In this document: positions 53,395 through 64,000 of the stretch, one piece after another | Position numbering within the stretch: the first letter of the stretch is position 1 | Layout: every line of letters begins with the position of its first letter | From: Bombilactobacillus mellifer | GTDB taxonomy: Bacteria > Bacillota > Bacilli > Lactobacillales > Lactobacillaceae | Assembly: GCF_000970795.1 (NCBI RefSeq) | Contig: NZ_KQ034029.1 | Span: forward strand, 1 to 64,000 | Reading direction: 5' to 3' | Length of the DNA stretch: 64,000 nucleotides | The notes under the pieces: generated by a model | What the model was told of the DNA's origin: nothing | The model's input: the letters and a program-made list of their open reading frames with translations, nothing else | Database searches by the model: none | Made by a program: the position numbers and the translations under genes

Positions 53395-53887
53395 ATTGGC
53401 GCCGGCCACCAGCTTCTTCTAATTCATAACGTAATGGATTTTTTTGATAAAATTGCTGATGTTCTGCTTCTGCCGGATAAAAAGGTTGTGCGGGTTCAAT
53501 GGTCGTCACAATTGGTTGTGTAAATCGCCCGCTAGCTGCTAATTTGGCCTTGGATTGTTCAGCGATTTTTCGTTGATAATCATTTTTAACAAAGATGACT
53601 GGGCGATAATTATCACCCCGATCTTGAAATTGACCCATAGCATCAGTTGGATCAGTTTGCTGCCAATAGATTTCCACTAAGTCGGAATAAGAAATGACTT
53701 CCGGATCAAACGTGATTTTCACTGCCTCAGTATGCCCCGTTTGATGACTAGCGACTTGTTGATAAGTGGGATTGGCCACATGACCGCCAGTATATCCGGA
53801 AACTACTTGCTTGATACCTGGCATTTGATCAAAAGGTTCGACCATACACCAAAAACAACCACCAGCAAAAATTGCCGTTTCTTCCAT
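53366..53887 (-). CDS. msrA: Peptide-methionine (S)-S-oxide reductase A
   Basis: A 173-residue repair enzyme reducing methionine-S-sulfoxide. The catalytic Cys lies in [11 protein letters not shown] near the N terminus, and the family's SGYTGG and GHTEAV motifs follow. It is convergent with comC, with overlapping 3' ends. No msrB fusion or neighbour is seen. Confidence 0.96.
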   Translation of the reverse strand: MEETAIFAGGCFWCMVEPFDQMPGIKQVVSGYTGGHVANPTYQQVASHQTGHTEAVKITFDPEVISYSDLVEIYWQQTDPTDAMGQFQDRGDNYRPVIFVKNDYQRKIAEQSKAKLAASGRFTQPIVTTIEPAQPFYPAEAEHQQFYQKNPLRYELEEAGGRRQFKDQYWKQK

Positions 53888-54102
53888 TACCCAACCTCCC
53901 TTTCAAAGAATTGTCTTTATCATACCATAATTACCCCCCAAAAAGAGCCAGCGGACCTTGGAGAATCTACATTCATTTATTAATAAAGTTCGTTAATATT
54001 ATTTATTTGAGGTTGTTTTCCAATTAAATGCGTGATAATCTGGTTCATGGACGAACAATATTTATAAAAAACTATTTAAAGTTTGTTTTTGGAGGAATAA
54101 AC

Positions 54103-55020
54103 ATGCAAAAGTTGAGTAAAGTGATTCTCACAGTAACGGCCATTTTTACCTTGTCTGGATGTAGTCAACAAAATAATTCGCAAAGTCAAAAAAAACCTTT
54201 AGTTTTGGAATTTGTCCCATCAAACAACAACAGCGACTTAAAAACAGAAACTCACAGTTTTTCCAAGTATTTATCCAAAAAATTACATCGCACCGTTAAG
54301 ATTCACCTCAGTACCGATCGCACCAATATTGTCGAAGCTATGCAGTCCAAAAAAATAGATATTGGGATCATGCCGCCCGCATCTTTTGTTCAAGCTCAAC
54401 AAAATAAATCGGCCGTTGGTCTCTTAACAGCTCAACGCCTAGCATACAATCCACAAACCGAAAAACTAGAAAAACACTTAGCTGACGGTTATAAAGCAGA
54501 AGTTATCGCTAAGACAGATAGTAAAATTAATAAATTAAGTGATCTCAAAAATCGAAAAATTGCCACCCTTGATGCTAATTCCGCGAGTGGTTACATTTAT
54601 CCTGCTGTAGAACTCAAAAAACTAGGTATTAATTTGGAAAAGGACAACAAAACCATTGTAGTAAACGATATTCCGAGTGAAATTACTGCCGTATTGAATA
54701 ATCAAGTAGATGCCGCTTTTGTTTTCCAAGGAGCTCGTCAAGTTTTTAACGGTAAAGTAGGTAACAGCGATTTATATAAAAGTTTAAAAGTTGTGGCCTT
54801 ATCCAAAGCCAACATTCCCAATGATGTGATTGCTGTCAAGACTCAAATGGATCCGAAGTTACAAAAACAAGTTAAGCGGGTTTTCCAACAAATGCCTCAC
54901 GATCCTGCTGGTAAAAAAGCTATGAAATTGTGGAATCATAACGGTTATGCTTCCTTTAAAAATTCCGATTTTCAAACCATGGCTTCCTATATCAAGCAAG
55001 CCAAGAGCATTAAACAATGA
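54103..55020 (+). CDS. PhnD-like phosphate/phosphonate-type substrate-binding lipoprotein
   Basis: A 305-residue exported lipoprotein: signal peptide with lipobox LSGC (lipidated Cys20), then a periplasmic-binding-protein type II fold of the PhnD group (DIGIMPPASFVQAQ, KIATLDANSASGYIYP, DAAFVFQGA). The ATG at 54103 is chosen for GGAGG 7 nt upstream. No cognate permease or ATPase gene lies in the window, so it is an orphan binding protein. It overlaps the downstream metallophosphatase gene as ATGA, implying linked function, perhaps phosphate-ester scavenging. A possible promoter (TTGGAG, 17 nt, TAATAA; 53958-53986) gives a leader of about 110 nt. Confidence 0.88.
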   Translation: MQKLSKVILTVTAIFTLSGCSQQNNSQSQKKPLVLEFVPSNNNSDLKTETHSFSKYLSKKLHRTVKIHLSTDRTNIVEAMQSKKIDIGIMPPASFVQAQQNKSAVGLLTAQRLAYNPQTEKLEKHLADGYKAEVIAKTDSKINKLSDLKNRKIATLDANSASGYIYPAVELKKLGINLEKDNKTIVVNDIPSEITAVLNNQVDAAFVFQGARQVFNGKVGNSDLYKSLKVVALSKANIPNDVIAVKTQMDPKLQKQVKRVFQQMPHDPAGKKAMKLWNHNGYASFKNSDFQTMASYIKQAKSIKQ

Positions 55021-56186
55021 GCCTAGTTATTATTGAAGCAACGACTGATTTGCATGGTTCTTTGACCAATGATGCGATAAACCAAACGAATCCCCTCATT
55101 TCTTATTTACATCAAACGCCGGCAGCTGACACGCTCAGAATTGATAATGGTGATTTTTTTACCGGTAGTGCATTAGCCAGTTTTTACAATTTAACAGCCG
55201 CTGGCCGCCCCATGGTCGAGTTAGCTAACGCTTGTCACTTTGATGTCATGATTCCCGGCAATCATGATCTCGAATGGGGAATTAAACACTTGCAAGACCT
55301 AACCGCTCAATTGCAAGCAGACTATGTTTGTGCCAATCTCACGGACCTTGCTGGTAATTTGTTATTCCAGCCGTATACTATTAAACAAAAAGGAACTGTT
55401 AAAATTGGCGTGATTGGGCTGATCACTAGTTTTTTAAGTCAGATTTTAGATTTCCAATTTACCCAACAGTTACATATTTTAGATGTCAGCGAAGCTCTGC
55501 AAAAGTATCTCCCAGAACTTCGGGATCAAGCTGATTATGTAATTGTGGCTTACCATGGCGGTTTAGAATGTGATCCGGCTACGGGGCGGATTACGGAATA
55601 TAACACCGGCGAAGATCAAGCCTATCACTTGATGCACCAGTTTGGATCGCAAATTGATGGTTTGATTTGTGGTCATCAACATTGGTTGAACAGCGGCTAT
55701 TGCGGCCCGGTGCCGTTTCTCCAGCCCGGTGCTCATGGTCAAGCCTTAGGAACCTTTCAGTTAACCACTCGGCTACAGCAACCGCAAATCATAAACAGTA
55801 CTGCATTACCAGTGACGCCCAGTTTTACCGTACCCCAATATGATGCTTATCTGGCATGGCTGAAAACCTCATTTAATGAGAGTATCTGGCAAAACTTCTT
55901 AAAAACTTATTATGCAGCTGATTTTTATCAAGTTTATTTAACAGCTGCTAAGTGGCAAAATTTAGTGATGGACTTCGATCCCATATACGCCCTTAAAAAA
56001 TATCAATTTTCCATTGACCAAGGGCACCAGCTGTTTCCTCAATTACAACTGCAGTCTCCTCAAAAAGTGATAACGGTACTCTCTAATCGCTCAGATCTGC
56101 CTTTTGATCGCTGTATCCAACAATATGTTGTCAACTTACTGGATCGTATGAGCTACTTTACCCAGCAACAAGCAGCGAATTCTTAA
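55017..56186 (+). CDS. Metallophosphoesterase, 5'-nucleotidase/cyclic phosphodiesterase-like
   Basis: A 389-residue calcineurin-like phosphatase. The metal ligands are in order: ATTDLHG (D-x-H), IDNGDFF (GD), IPGNHDLEWG (GNHD), AYHGG and CGHQH. This matches the N-terminal catalytic domain of UshA/CpdB enzymes. The C-terminal part (about 260-389) is shorter than and unlike the usual 5'-nucleotidase substrate domain. No signal peptide is present, so it would act in the cytoplasm. It is translationally coupled to the PhnD-like gene (ATGA). Substrate unknown. Confidence 0.85.
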   Translation: MSLVIIEATTDLHGSLTNDAINQTNPLISYLHQTPAADTLRIDNGDFFTGSALASFYNLTAAGRPMVELANACHFDVMIPGNHDLEWGIKHLQDLTAQLQADYVCANLTDLAGNLLFQPYTIKQKGTVKIGVIGLITSFLSQILDFQFTQQLHILDVSEALQKYLPELRDQADYVIVAYHGGLECDPATGRITEYNTGEDQAYHLMHQFGSQIDGLICGHQHWLNSGYCGPVPFLQPGAHGQALGTFQLTTRLQQPQIINSTALPVTPSFTVPQYDAYLAWLKTSFNESIWQNFLKTYYAADFYQVYLTAAKWQNLVMDFDPIYALKKYQFSIDQGHQLFPQLQLQSPQKVITVLSNRSDLPFDRCIQQYVVNLLDRMSYFTQQQAANS

Positions 56187-56221
56187 TAAAAAACGTTCTC
56201 GCCAGCGGGAACGTTTTTTTA
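56187..56221 (+). terminator. Terminator of the PhnD-metallophosphatase unit
   Basis: Stem AACGTTC/GGAACGTT (56192-56215) followed by T7. Confidence 0.85.
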
Positions 56222-56254
56222 GTCTGCTTATTCTTATAACCTCTAAGCCAATAT

Positions 56255-57262
56255 TTAGTGGGCTAATAATTGATGACTAATATTTTTGGTGGTTTTTTCG
56301 GTTAGATCCGCTTTTAAAGTAAATTTCGTCAACGTAGGGCAATCTTCCGGCTGCACGAAGAGTGTTCTTTGAGAAACATCATAACCGGACCAATAGCCTG
56401 TATAATCAAATTCTGCACTTTGCGTAGTTTCATGTTCAATGCCCTTAGGAACTGCCACCGCTTTAAAAACATTAAATAGCTGACTGATACCTTGATCGCG
56501 TTTAAATGGTTGCAAAAATTTTGAAAGAAAAGTAGCCCGCACAAAGCGCGACGGAGCCGTGTAATCTCCCGGTAATCCTAATAAGCCTGAACCACTTTCA
56601 ATTTGCTTAATCTTCAATTGCGGCGTTAATTGATTGTAACCCAAGTTATGATTAGTTAATTGGACATAATTCCGAAGATTATCTAAATGCCAAGGATATT
56701 CCGGACTATTGGTCATTACTCCAATCCCGTCATAAATTTTGAAAGCTCCATTTCTCACCGGCTCTAAAATTAAACTCCGACCTTGAGTATCAAAAAATGT
56801 GTAATGCATCGGTATAGGGGTAGTAACCCCGGTATCTGCTTGTTCCCAATCTGGATAAGGGACATATATTTGCCCTAAATGTTGAAAAGCTGTTTTAATT
56901 TCTGCTAAACTGCCAAAATTGCTTAAAACATAAGCGACCACTTCTTCACCGATAATCGGCTGCAGTTGGCGTTGTTGCAGACTCTTTTTATCTGACCAAG
57001 TAGCTTCTTCTAAAAATTGAGCATCACCAACAATCCCGGCACTATTAATCCCATCATTGAAAAAAAGTGAATCATTGACACTTACACCTGCAAAAGCATA
57101 TTTGGTGGTCCAATTTTGTTGTAAACCTTGTAGTTCGTAATTTTGTGGGTACGCGATGATTTTACTATCCGCACTGGGTTTAAAAGGATCAAACGGAAAA
57201 TCCATTGTTCTACCCCAAAAAAGATCCTGATTATCCGCTTGTATTGCAATGCTGGTGCACAT
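56255..57262 (-). CDS. Choloylglycine hydrolase family enzyme (bile salt hydrolase / penicillin V acylase)
   Basis: A 335-residue Ntn hydrolase. Starting at the ATG at 57260-57262 puts the nucleophilic Cys at position 2 (MCTSIAIQ), as required after Met removal, and GGAGGA then lies 8 nt upstream; a start three codons earlier would not fit. Family residues are visible in WGRTMDF (Arg, Asp), MTNSPEYPWHLDNLRNY (Asn) and APSRFVRA (Arg). Whether it deconjugates bile salts or cleaves penicillin V-like amides or N-acyl signals cannot be told from sequence. No signal peptide. Confidence 0.92.
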   Translation of the reverse strand: MCTSIAIQADNQDLFWGRTMDFPFDPFKPSADSKIIAYPQNYELQGLQQNWTTKYAFAGVSVNDSLFFNDGINSAGIVGDAQFLEEATWSDKKSLQQRQLQPIIGEEVVAYVLSNFGSLAEIKTAFQHLGQIYVPYPDWEQADTGVTTPIPMHYTFFDTQGRSLILEPVRNGAFKIYDGIGVMTNSPEYPWHLDNLRNYVQLTNHNLGYNQLTPQLKIKQIESGSGLLGLPGDYTAPSRFVRATFLSKFLQPFKRDQGISQLFNVFKAVAVPKGIEHETTQSAEFDYTGYWSGYDVSQRTLFVQPEDCPTLTKFTLKADLTEKTTKNISHQLLAH

Positions 57263-57581
57263 TGAAATCATCCTCCTTAAAGAATATTTTATTTATATTG
57301 TATCATTTTTACGAAATAAGTTTTTTTTACATACAAATTAATCTAATTTTTATAATAGCTGAAGGATAGATTACCTTTTTGAATGTTGGTAGTGCTTCGA
57401 CAATGCCGACCGTAAAATGCGCCAGCAACTAATATTTCAGTGTCACCTAAGAACTCGTCTGCGAGCTATTTAAGCCATTTTGAAGTAAATTTCCTTTAGA
57501 ACCTATTAATTCTCTAAAAAAGTAGGACGTTTCTTAAAATATATTATCAGAATGAACATAGAAAACCTTTTTTCAGCCCAC
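57263..57581. other. Intergenic, nothing firm recognised
   Basis: Most of a 363-nt gap between the acylase gene and rpoC. Only small hairpins are visible (for example CTCG-TCTG-CGAG near 57450) with no reading frame or convincing promoter pair. The rpoC terminator occupies the right end. Confidence 0.6.
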
Positions 57582-57613
57582 AAAAAAAGACTTCAGCTCA
57601 AGGCTCAAGTCTT
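57582..57613 (-). terminator. rpoBC terminator
   Basis: Outer stem AAGACTT/AAGTCTT (57587-57593, 57607-57613) followed on the minus strand by T7, just past the rpoC stop. Confidence 0.87.
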
Positions 57614-57625
57614 TTGGCATTAAAT

Positions 57626-60600
57626 TTAATTTTCTGATTGGGTAACTGCTGGAGCAACTTTTTTGGGACGCATATGACGATATTTTGCCATGCCGGTTCC
57701 CGCAGGAATTAATTTTCCAATCATCACATTTTCTTTCAGACCGACTAATGGATCATTTTTACCTCGAATTGAAGCATCCGTCAAGACCCGTGTAGTTTCT
57801 TGGAAAGAAGCCGCCGATAAGAAACTATTGGTTTCTAAGGAAGCTTTGGTAATTCCTAATAACACTGGTGCTCCCGTAGCCGGTAGTTGTCCTGAAATCA
57901 AAGCTTCTTTATTTTCATCCGTAAAATCACCAATATCTAATAAAGAGCCTGGTAGGATATTCGTATCACCTGGATCAAGGACGCGAATCTTGCGCAACAT
58001 CTTGCGTACCATAACTTCGATGTGTTTGTCACTGATATCGACACCTTGCATCCGATAAACTTTTTGAACTTCTGTTAACAGATAATTTTCAGTTGTCTTC
58101 ACGTCTGTGACTTTAATTAATTGTTTAGGATCAATTGAACCAGCTGTCAACTTGCCACCACGAGCGATGGTATCACCTTCAGCTACAGCCACACTAGCGG
58201 TATAAGGAACACTATACGTGCGCGTATCAGTCTTTCCTTCAACCGTAATTTCACGGGTATGCTCGGCTGGATTTTCATCAATTGTAGTCACTGTACCGTC
58301 AACTTCAGAAATATAAGCCAACCCTTTAGGATTACGGGCTTCAAAAATTTCTTCCACACGAGGTAATCCTTGGGTGATATCTTCACCGCCGGCCACACCA
58401 CCGGTATGGAAATTCCGCATAGTTAACTGCGTGCCGGGTTCACCAATGGACTGCGCTGCCACTACACCCACAGCTTCACCTACTTCGACTTCTTCGCCTG
58501 TAGCCAAGTTGCGACCATAACATTTTTGGCAGACACCATGGCGCGTGTTGCAGGTGAAGGCAGTTCGAATGTTCACCGTCGTCACTCCAGCGGCAATGAT
58601 TTGATTAGCTAAATCTTCATCAATTAATACATTACGTGCTGCCAACTCGGCACCTGTTTGGGGATCAAAGACTGCTTTTTGTGTAAAGCGTCCTACCAAT
58701 CGATCATAGAGAGGCTCAATCACTTCGTTACCGTCTTTAATAGCAGAGACTTCCATACCACGGTCAGTGCCGCAATCTTCTTCGCGCACAATGACATCTT
58801 GGGCCACATCAACCAAGCGCCGGGTCAAATAACCGGAGTTCGCTGTCTTTAAGGCGGTATCAGTCATTCCCTTACGAGCACCGTGAGTGGACATGAACAT
58901 TTCCATAACGGATAAGCCTTCACGGAAATTAGAAGTAACCGGAATTTCCATCATGCCGCCATTAGGTGCGGCCATTAAGCCCCGCATTCCTGCCAATTGA
59001 GTAAAGTTGGAAATATTCCCCCGGGCTCCGGAATCGGACATCATTGAAATTGGGTTTTTCGGATCAAAACTATCTACTAATTGTTGTTGGATTTCATCCT
59101 TGGCATCATTCCAAATACTAATAACCCGATTATGACGTTCTTCATCAGTAATTAAGCCCCGGCGAAATTGCTTGGAAACTGTCGCCACTTGTTTATGAGC
59201 TTGATCCACAATGGCTTGTTTATCATATAATTGCGGTACATCGGAGACTCCGACGGTCAACCCGGATAAAGTACATGCCGTATAGCCTAGCTCTTTAATA
59301 TCATCCAACAATTCGGAAGTCCGTTGAACGCGATATAATTTAAAGACTTGAGCAATAATATCACTCAAATAACCCTTTTTGAAAGGATCCGTTAGCGGCA
59401 TATCACGTAGACGTTGGTGAACATCTTCACCCGCTTTAAGGAAATACTTTTCGGGAACCCCGTCCACTAAATTAGTTTCCGATGGTTCGTTAAGGAAAGG
59501 CATCCCGGCCGGTAAAATTCGATTAAAGATTACCTTACCGACACTAGTCAACATAATGCGATCACGCTGATCATCAGCAAAAGCAAAAGAGGTTAAAGTC
59601 TTGGTCGATAAACCAATCCGTGTGTGCCAATGCACTACTCCGTTTTGATAAGCCAATTCGACTTCATCCATATCTTTAAAGATCATACCTTCGCCTTCAC
59701 GGCCACGCTCTTCTAACGTGAGGTAGTAGTTACCTAAAACTACATCTTGTGATGGAGTAACAATTGGTTTCCCATCTTTAGGCGCCAAAATATGGTGCGC
59801 AGCTAACATTAACATGCGGGCTTCGGCTTGTGCTTCATCAGATAAAGGAACGTGGACCGCCATTTGATCCCCGTCAAAATCAGCATTATAAGCTTCACAA
59901 GCTAAAGGATGCAAACGAATCGATTTCCCATCTACCAAAACGGGTTCAAAAGCTTGAATACCTAAACGGTGCAACGTTGGGGCCCGATTTAACAGTACTG
60001 GCCGTTCTTTGATCACGTCTTCTAAAACATCCCAAACCGCATCATCTTGGCGTTCAATCTTGCGTTTAGCGTTCTTGATATTAGATGCTAATTCCCGCTC
60101 TACTAATTCATGCATCACAAAAGGTTTAAATAGTTCTAAAGCCATCTCGCGAGGTAGGCCGCATTGATAGAATTTCAAAGTCGGACCAACATCAATTACC
60201 GAACGTCCGGAGTAATCCACCCGTTTTCCTAACAGATTTTGCCGGAAACGTCCTTGCTTACCTTTAAGCATATGCGACAAAGACTTCAAAGGACGATTGC
60301 CGGGCCCGGTTACTGGACGACCACGACGACCGTTGTCAATTAAAGCATCAACCGCTTCTTGCAGCATCCGTTTTTCGTTTTGCACAATAATATTGGGAGC
60401 ATTTAAATCTAACAAGCGCTTCAAACGATTATTACGATTAATTACCCGGCGATATAAATCATTTAAATCAGAAGTGGCAAAGCGGCCTCCTTCTAATTGG
60501 ACCATGGGCCGCAAATCTGGCGGAATGACTGGAATACAATCCATCACCATCCATTCAGGACGATTGCCGGAATCTTTAAAAGCATTTAGAATATCTAAGC

Positions 60601-61225
60601 GCCGAATTGCACGTGTCCGTTTTTGACCGGTAGCAGATTTTAAAACGGCTTTCAGCTGGTCTACTTCTTTATCCAAATCGACCGCTTGTAATAATTCTTT
60701 GACACCTTCAGCGCCCATTTTGGCCTCGAAAGCATCACCGTATTGCTGACGTTTTTCTCGATATTCAGTCTCAGTTAAGAGCTGTTTATCTTCTAGATCC
60801 GTATTGCCGGCTTTAATAACAACATAGGCAGCGAAATAAATAATCTCTTCAAGTGCGCGAGGACTCATATCTAAAACCAAACCCATCCGACTCGGAATGC
60901 CTTTAAAATACCAAATGTGTGTCACTGGAGCAGCTAACTCAATGTGGCCCATTCGTTCCCGCCGAACTTTCGATTTAGTAACTTCTACACCGCAGCGATC
61001 ACAAACAATTCCTTTATACCGAATTCGCTTGTATTTGCCACAGGCACATTCCCAATCTTTCGTAGGGCCAAAAATCCGTTCATCAAAGAGACCATCACGT
61101 TCCGGTTTTAGAGTACGATAATTAATAGTTTCCGGCTTTTTTACTTCCCCATAAGACCAACTACGAATCTTATCGGGAGAAGCCAGTCCAATCTGCATAC
61201 TCTCAAACTTATTGACATCTATCAA
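57626..61225 (-). CDS. rpoC: RNA polymerase beta' subunit
   Basis: A 1199-residue catalytic subunit, full length for lactobacilli. The N-terminal zinc ribbon is [20 protein letters not shown], the active-site Mg motif NADFDGD, and the second zinc site [13 protein letters not shown]. The start codon is TTG (61223-61225; reads [11 protein letters not shown]) with AGGGGAGG 7 nt upstream. It follows rpoB by 14 nt and ends at its own terminator. comC, msrA, the PhnD unit and the acylase gene separate it from the str genes. Confidence 0.99.
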   Translation of the reverse strand: MIDVNKFESMQIGLASPDKIRSWSYGEVKKPETINYRTLKPERDGLFDERIFGPTKDWECACGKYKRIRYKGIVCDRCGVEVTKSKVRRERMGHIELAAPVTHIWYFKGIPSRMGLVLDMSPRALEEIIYFAAYVVIKAGNTDLEDKQLLTETEYREKRQQYGDAFEAKMGAEGVKELLQAVDLDKEVDQLKAVLKSATGQKRTRAIRRLDILNAFKDSGNRPEWMVMDCIPVIPPDLRPMVQLEGGRFATSDLNDLYRRVINRNNRLKRLLDLNAPNIIVQNEKRMLQEAVDALIDNGRRGRPVTGPGNRPLKSLSHMLKGKQGRFRQNLLGKRVDYSGRSVIDVGPTLKFYQCGLPREMALELFKPFVMHELVERELASNIKNAKRKIERQDDAVWDVLEDVIKERPVLLNRAPTLHRLGIQAFEPVLVDGKSIRLHPLACEAYNADFDGDQMAVHVPLSDEAQAEARMLMLAAHHILAPKDGKPIVTPSQDVVLGNYYLTLEERGREGEGMIFKDMDEVELAYQNGVVHWHTRIGLSTKTLTSFAFADDQRDRIMLTSVGKVIFNRILPAGMPFLNEPSETNLVDGVPEKYFLKAGEDVHQRLRDMPLTDPFKKGYLSDIIAQVFKLYRVQRTSELLDDIKELGYTACTLSGLTVGVSDVPQLYDKQAIVDQAHKQVATVSKQFRRGLITDEERHNRVISIWNDAKDEIQQQLVDSFDPKNPISMMSDSGARGNISNFTQLAGMRGLMAAPNGGMMEIPVTSNFREGLSVMEMFMSTHGARKGMTDTALKTANSGYLTRRLVDVAQDVIVREEDCGTDRGMEVSAIKDGNEVIEPLYDRLVGRFTQKAVFDPQTGAELAARNVLIDEDLANQIIAAGVTTVNIRTAFTCNTRHGVCQKCYGRNLATGEEVEVGEAVGVVAAQSIGEPGTQLTMRNFHTGGVAGGEDITQGLPRVEEIFEARNPKGLAYISEVDGTVTTIDENPAEHTREITVEGKTDTRTYSVPYTASVAVAEGDTIARGGKLTAGSIDPKQLIKVTDVKTTENYLLTEVQKVYRMQGVDISDKHIEVMVRKMLRKIRVLDPGDTNILPGSLLDIGDFTDENKEALISGQLPATGAPVLLGITKASLETNSFLSAASFQETTRVLTDASIRGKNDPLVGLKENVMIGKLIPAGTGMAKYRHMRPKKVAPAVTQSEN

Positions 61226-61239
61226 TTGACAACCTCCCC

Positions 61240-64000
61240 TTATTGATCCTGATCACTATCATCAACATTTAAACTATTAATTTTGTCCATTAATCCTTTG
61301 GTGGCTGATGGATTATCTGCTTGCTTTTGGGCCTGTTCTTGAAGTTGTTTTTGCTCTTGTTCTTCGGCCAAACGGGATAATGCATCAACATTATGACTGG
61401 TAGCATCTTCATCCATATCTTTCAAGTCCAATTCTTGATGTTCATGATCCAAAATCTTCATGTCTAGACCTAAAGATTCCAGTTCTTTAATCAAAACGCG
61501 GAAAGATTCTGGCACACCCGGCTTTGGAATGGTTTCTCCTTTGACAATGGCTTCATAAGTGTTTACGCGCCCTGTAACATCATCGGATTTATACGTGAGA
61601 ATTTCTTGGAGGGTATAAGCTGCACCATAAGCTTCTAAAGCCCAAACTTCCATTTCACCGAAACGCTGGCCACCAAACTGAGCTTTCCCACCTAGTGGCT
61701 GCTGAGTTACTAAGGAATAAGGTCCAATAGAACGGGCATGAATCTTGTCATCGACCATATGTGCCAGTTTCATATAATACATAACACCTACGGCTACTCG
61801 ATTATGGAACGGCTCACCCGTACGACCATCATACAAGACGGTCTTGGCATCAGACGCCATATTAGCCTCTTTGACTGCCGACCATAAGTCATCATCACTC
61901 GCCCCATCAAATACTGGTGTCGCAATATGGACCCCAAGATTACGCGCAGCCATTCCTAAATGCAATTCCAAAACTTGTCCGATATTCATTCGAGAAGGCA
62001 CGCCCATCGGATTTAACAAAATATCGATTGGGGTTCCATCCGGCATATAAGGCATATCTTCTTCCGGGACCACAATGGATACCGTTCCTTTGTTTCCATG
62101 ACGACCGGCCATTTTATCGCCCACTTGAATCTTCCGCTTTTGAGCAATATAGACCCGCACCATCGTATTCACGCCTGGACTTAATTCATCACCGGCTTCA
62201 CGTGTGAAAACTTTGACATCTTGAATAATGCCGCCGCCGCCATGAGGTACGCGTAACGAAGTGTCTCGTACTTCCCGAGCTTTTTCGCCAAAAATAGCAT
62301 GCAAGAGGCGCTCTTCGGAAGACAATTCCGTCATCCCTTTGGGAGTAACTTTGCCCACCAAAATATCGCCATCACGAACTTCGGCACCAATCCGGACAAT
62401 TCCTGTTTCATCTAAATCTTTCAGGGCATCATCACCCACGTTTGGAATTTCCCGGGTAATTTCTTCGGGTCCCAGTTTAGTATCACGCGCTTCAGATTCG
62501 TATTCTTCAATATGAATCGAGGTATAAACGTCATCTTTCACCAAGCGTTCCGATAGAACTACGGCATCTTCGTAGTTATACATATTCCAAGTCATAAAGG
62601 CAATTAAAGGATTTTGGCCTAAAGCTAATTCACCTTTTTGCATGGCTGGACCATCAGCAATAATTTCACCTTGATCTACTTGATCGCCACGTTTGACAAT
62701 CGGCCGCTGATTATAACATTTACCGGCATTGGAACGCCGATACTTCATTAAGTGGTAGTTATCTAGGGTACCATCAGCACGCTGCACTTTAATCAATTTG
62801 GCATCCACATATTGAACGGTGCCCGGATCATGGGCTAACAGGGCTGTCCCAGAATCGTGAGCTGCGACATATTCCATACTAGTACCAACTAAAGGCGCAT
62901 GGGGCTGTAGTAAAGGAACCGCCTGCCGCTGCATGTTTGCTCCCATTAAGGCCCGGTTGGAATCGTCATTTTCCAAGAAGGGAATACATGAAGTAGCCAC
63001 GGACACAACTTGTTTAGGTGACACATCCATATAATCGATTCTATCAGCTGTCGTTTCGATATTATCATCTTTGTGCCGGGCTAAAATGCGCTCTTCGGCA
63101 AACGAACCATCTTTATTTAAAGGTGTGTTGGCTTGAGCCACAACATAATTATCTTCTTCATCAGCTGTTAAATAATCAATTTTATCAGTTACTTTATGCG
63201 TGTCCCAAGACACCCGGCGATAAGGGGTTTCAATAAAACCATATTTATTAACTACACCATAAGTGGCTAAATTATTAATCAAACCAATGTTAGGACCTTC
63301 AGGTGTTTCGATCGGGCACATCCGACCATAGTGCGTATAATGAACATCCCGCACAGCATAACCGGCACGATCCCGCGTTAAACCACCTGGCCCTAAGGCT
63401 GACAACCGCCGTTTATGCGTTAATTCTCCTAAAGGATTATTTTGGTCCATGAATTGGGATAATTGCGAAGAACCAAAAAATTCTTTAATAGCCGCCACTA
63501 CCGGTCGAATATTGATTAATTGTTGGGGCGTCACGGTGGCAGTATCTTGAATCGACATCCGTTCCCGTACCACACGTTCCATTCGTGACAAACCTAGACG
63601 AAATTGGTTTTGCAGTAATTCACCCACCGAACGAATTCTACGATTGCCTAAATGATCAATATCATCAGTGGAACCAATGCCTTCTTGCAAATTAAAGAAA
63701 TAATTGATTTCTGCTAAAATATCTGCAGGTGTAATATGCTTAACTTTTTCATCAATATTATCATTACCGATGAGATTAACGACCTTATCTTCATCTTCTT
63801 GTGAGTAAACTTTGATAATCTGTAATTTAACCGGATCAGTCAAAACACCTTCTGCATCCGGTTGGAAAGTTACGGCCTTAAAATCAGGATTCTTTAAATA
63901 AGGTGACAATTTAGTTAAAGCAGCCCGATCTAATTTGGTATCTTTGTTTAAAATAACTTCCCCTGTTTCGGGATCTGCTAAAGTCTCCGCCAAAGTTAAA
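61240..64000 (-). CDS. rpoB: RNA polymerase beta subunit (5' end beyond window)
   Basis: The reading frame stays open to the window edge, so only about the last 920 residues are present; the apparent start at 63993 is an internal Leu codon. The rifampicin-binding region is visible ([20 protein letters not shown], then [10 protein letters not shown]) with wild-type residues at the usual resistance positions, which predicts sensitivity. Conserved [12 protein letters not shown] and the C-terminal region ([11 protein letters not shown]) follow. The C-terminal tail is Gln/Asp-rich. Co-transcribed with rpoC. Confidence 0.99.
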   Translation of the reverse strand, partial: LTLAETLADPETGEVILNKDTKLDRAALTKLSPYLKNPDFKAVTFQPDAEGVLTDPVKLQIIKVYSQEDEDKVVNLIGNDNIDEKVKHITPADILAEINYFFNLQEGIGSTDDIDHLGNRRIRSVGELLQNQFRLGLSRMERVVRERMSIQDTATVTPQQLINIRPVVAAIKEFFGSSQLSQFMDQNNPLGELTHKRRLSALGPGGLTRDRAGYAVRDVHYTHYGRMCPIETPEGPNIGLINNLATYGVVNKYGFIETPYRRVSWDTHKVTDKIDYLTADEEDNYVVAQANTPLNKDGSFAEERILARHKDDNIETTADRIDYMDVSPKQVVSVATSCIPFLENDDSNRALMGANMQRQAVPLLQPHAPLVGTSMEYVAAHDSGTALLAHDPGTVQYVDAKLIKVQRADGTLDNYHLMKYRRSNAGKCYNQRPIVKRGDQVDQGEIIADGPAMQKGELALGQNPLIAFMTWNMYNYEDAVVLSERLVKDDVYTSIHIEEYESEARDTKLGPEEITREIPNVGDDALKDLDETGIVRIGAEVRDGDILVGKVTPKGMTELSSEERLLHAIFGEKAREVRDTSLRVPHGGGGIIQDVKVFTREAGDELSPGVNTMVRVYIAQKRKIQVGDKMAGRHGNKGTVSIVVPEEDMPYMPDGTPIDILLNPMGVPSRMNIGQVLELHLGMAARNLGVHIATPVFDGASDDDLWSAVKEANMASDAKTVLYDGRTGEPFHNRVAVGVMYYMKLAHMVDDKIHARSIGPYSLVTQQPLGGKAQFGGQRFGEMEVWALEAYGAAYTLQEILTYKSDDVTGRVNTYEAIVKGETIPKPGVPESFRVLIKELESLGLDMKILDHEHQELDLKDMDEDATSHNVDALSRLAEEQEQKQLQEQAQKQADNPSATKGLMDKINSLNVDDSDQDQ

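Noticed and set aside
57340-57580. Possible RNA gene between the acylase gene and rpoC
   Set aside because: Only short, weak hairpins and no promoter or dedicated terminator other than that of rpoC.
63991-63993. A start for rpoB at 63993
   Set aside because: The codon is TTG in a frame that stays open to the window edge, and the upstream codons fit the conserved beta-subunit sequence, so it is an internal Leu.

Overview
The window reads as a low-GC Gram-positive chromosome segment from a lactic acid bacterium, most likely a lactobacillus (Lactobacillaceae). The grounds are: AT-rich intergenic DNA with GGAGG-type ribosome binding sites; a serine T-box leader; an expanded WxL / DUF916-DUF3324 surface-protein locus of the kind called csc in lactobacilli; catabolic acetolactate synthase plus decarboxylase; a water-forming type NADH oxidase; a choloylglycine-hydrolase family enzyme; and the str and rpoBC loci. 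Genus and species cannot be fixed from the sequence alone. No rRNA, tRNA, CRISPR array, insertion sequence or prophage gene was recognised.

Layout. 1-3160: serS with its T-box leader, then an Mga-type regulator. 3405-14900: a surface-protein island on the minus strand with five WxL-family proteins, six DUF916/DUF3324 (WxL-interacting) membrane proteins and one small LPQTG sortase substrate. Recognisable promoters and terminators split it into several short transcription units. 14992-20604: a TagE/GtfA-like glycosyltransferase, thiol peroxidase, a membrane-anchored flavodoxin-like oxidoreductase with an MFS transporter, a small basic protein and galE. 20605-21008 has no protein gene but holds two tandem copies of what looks like a C-rich small RNA, each with its own terminator. 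21009-34548: a degenerate alpha/beta hydrolase, nox, a MurJ/YtgP-like flippase, an SGNH esterase, a HAD phosphatase, lemA-htpX, alsS-alsD (acetoin branch), an anion permease, an RluA-type pseudouridine synthase, a nucleoside deoxyribosyltransferase and an aldo/keto reductase.

34772-49121: asnB; a sugar or polyol module (GRP-family transporter plus two Gfo/Idh/MocA dehydrogenases) divergent from an AraC regulator, with a shared 12-bp sequence in both of its intergenic regions; a GT-C-like membrane protein; a marR-MFS efflux unit with a palindromic operator between its -35 and -10; and a MacA/MacB-like ABC export operon divergent from a TetR gene whose reading frame is broken exactly at a U-UUU-UUA heptamer. 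49426-64000: the fusA-rpsG-rpsL and rpoC-rpoB loci on the minus strand. Between rpsL and rpoC sit comC (prepilin peptidase), msrA, an orphan PhnD-like lipoprotein coupled to a metallophosphatase, and a bile-salt/penicillin acylase family gene. rpoB runs off the right edge.

The genes that seem to work together are: the WxL island (cell-surface complex, possibly under the adjacent Mga-like regulator); alsS-alsD with nox (pyruvate disposal and NADH reoxidation); the transporter-dehydrogenase set with AraC; and the two drug or peptide export units with their local repressors. The least explained elements are the tandem RNA pair, the WxL paralog that has Phe in place of both signature Trp residues, the frameshifted tetR, and a heavily inverted-repeat intergenic region at 40999-41297.
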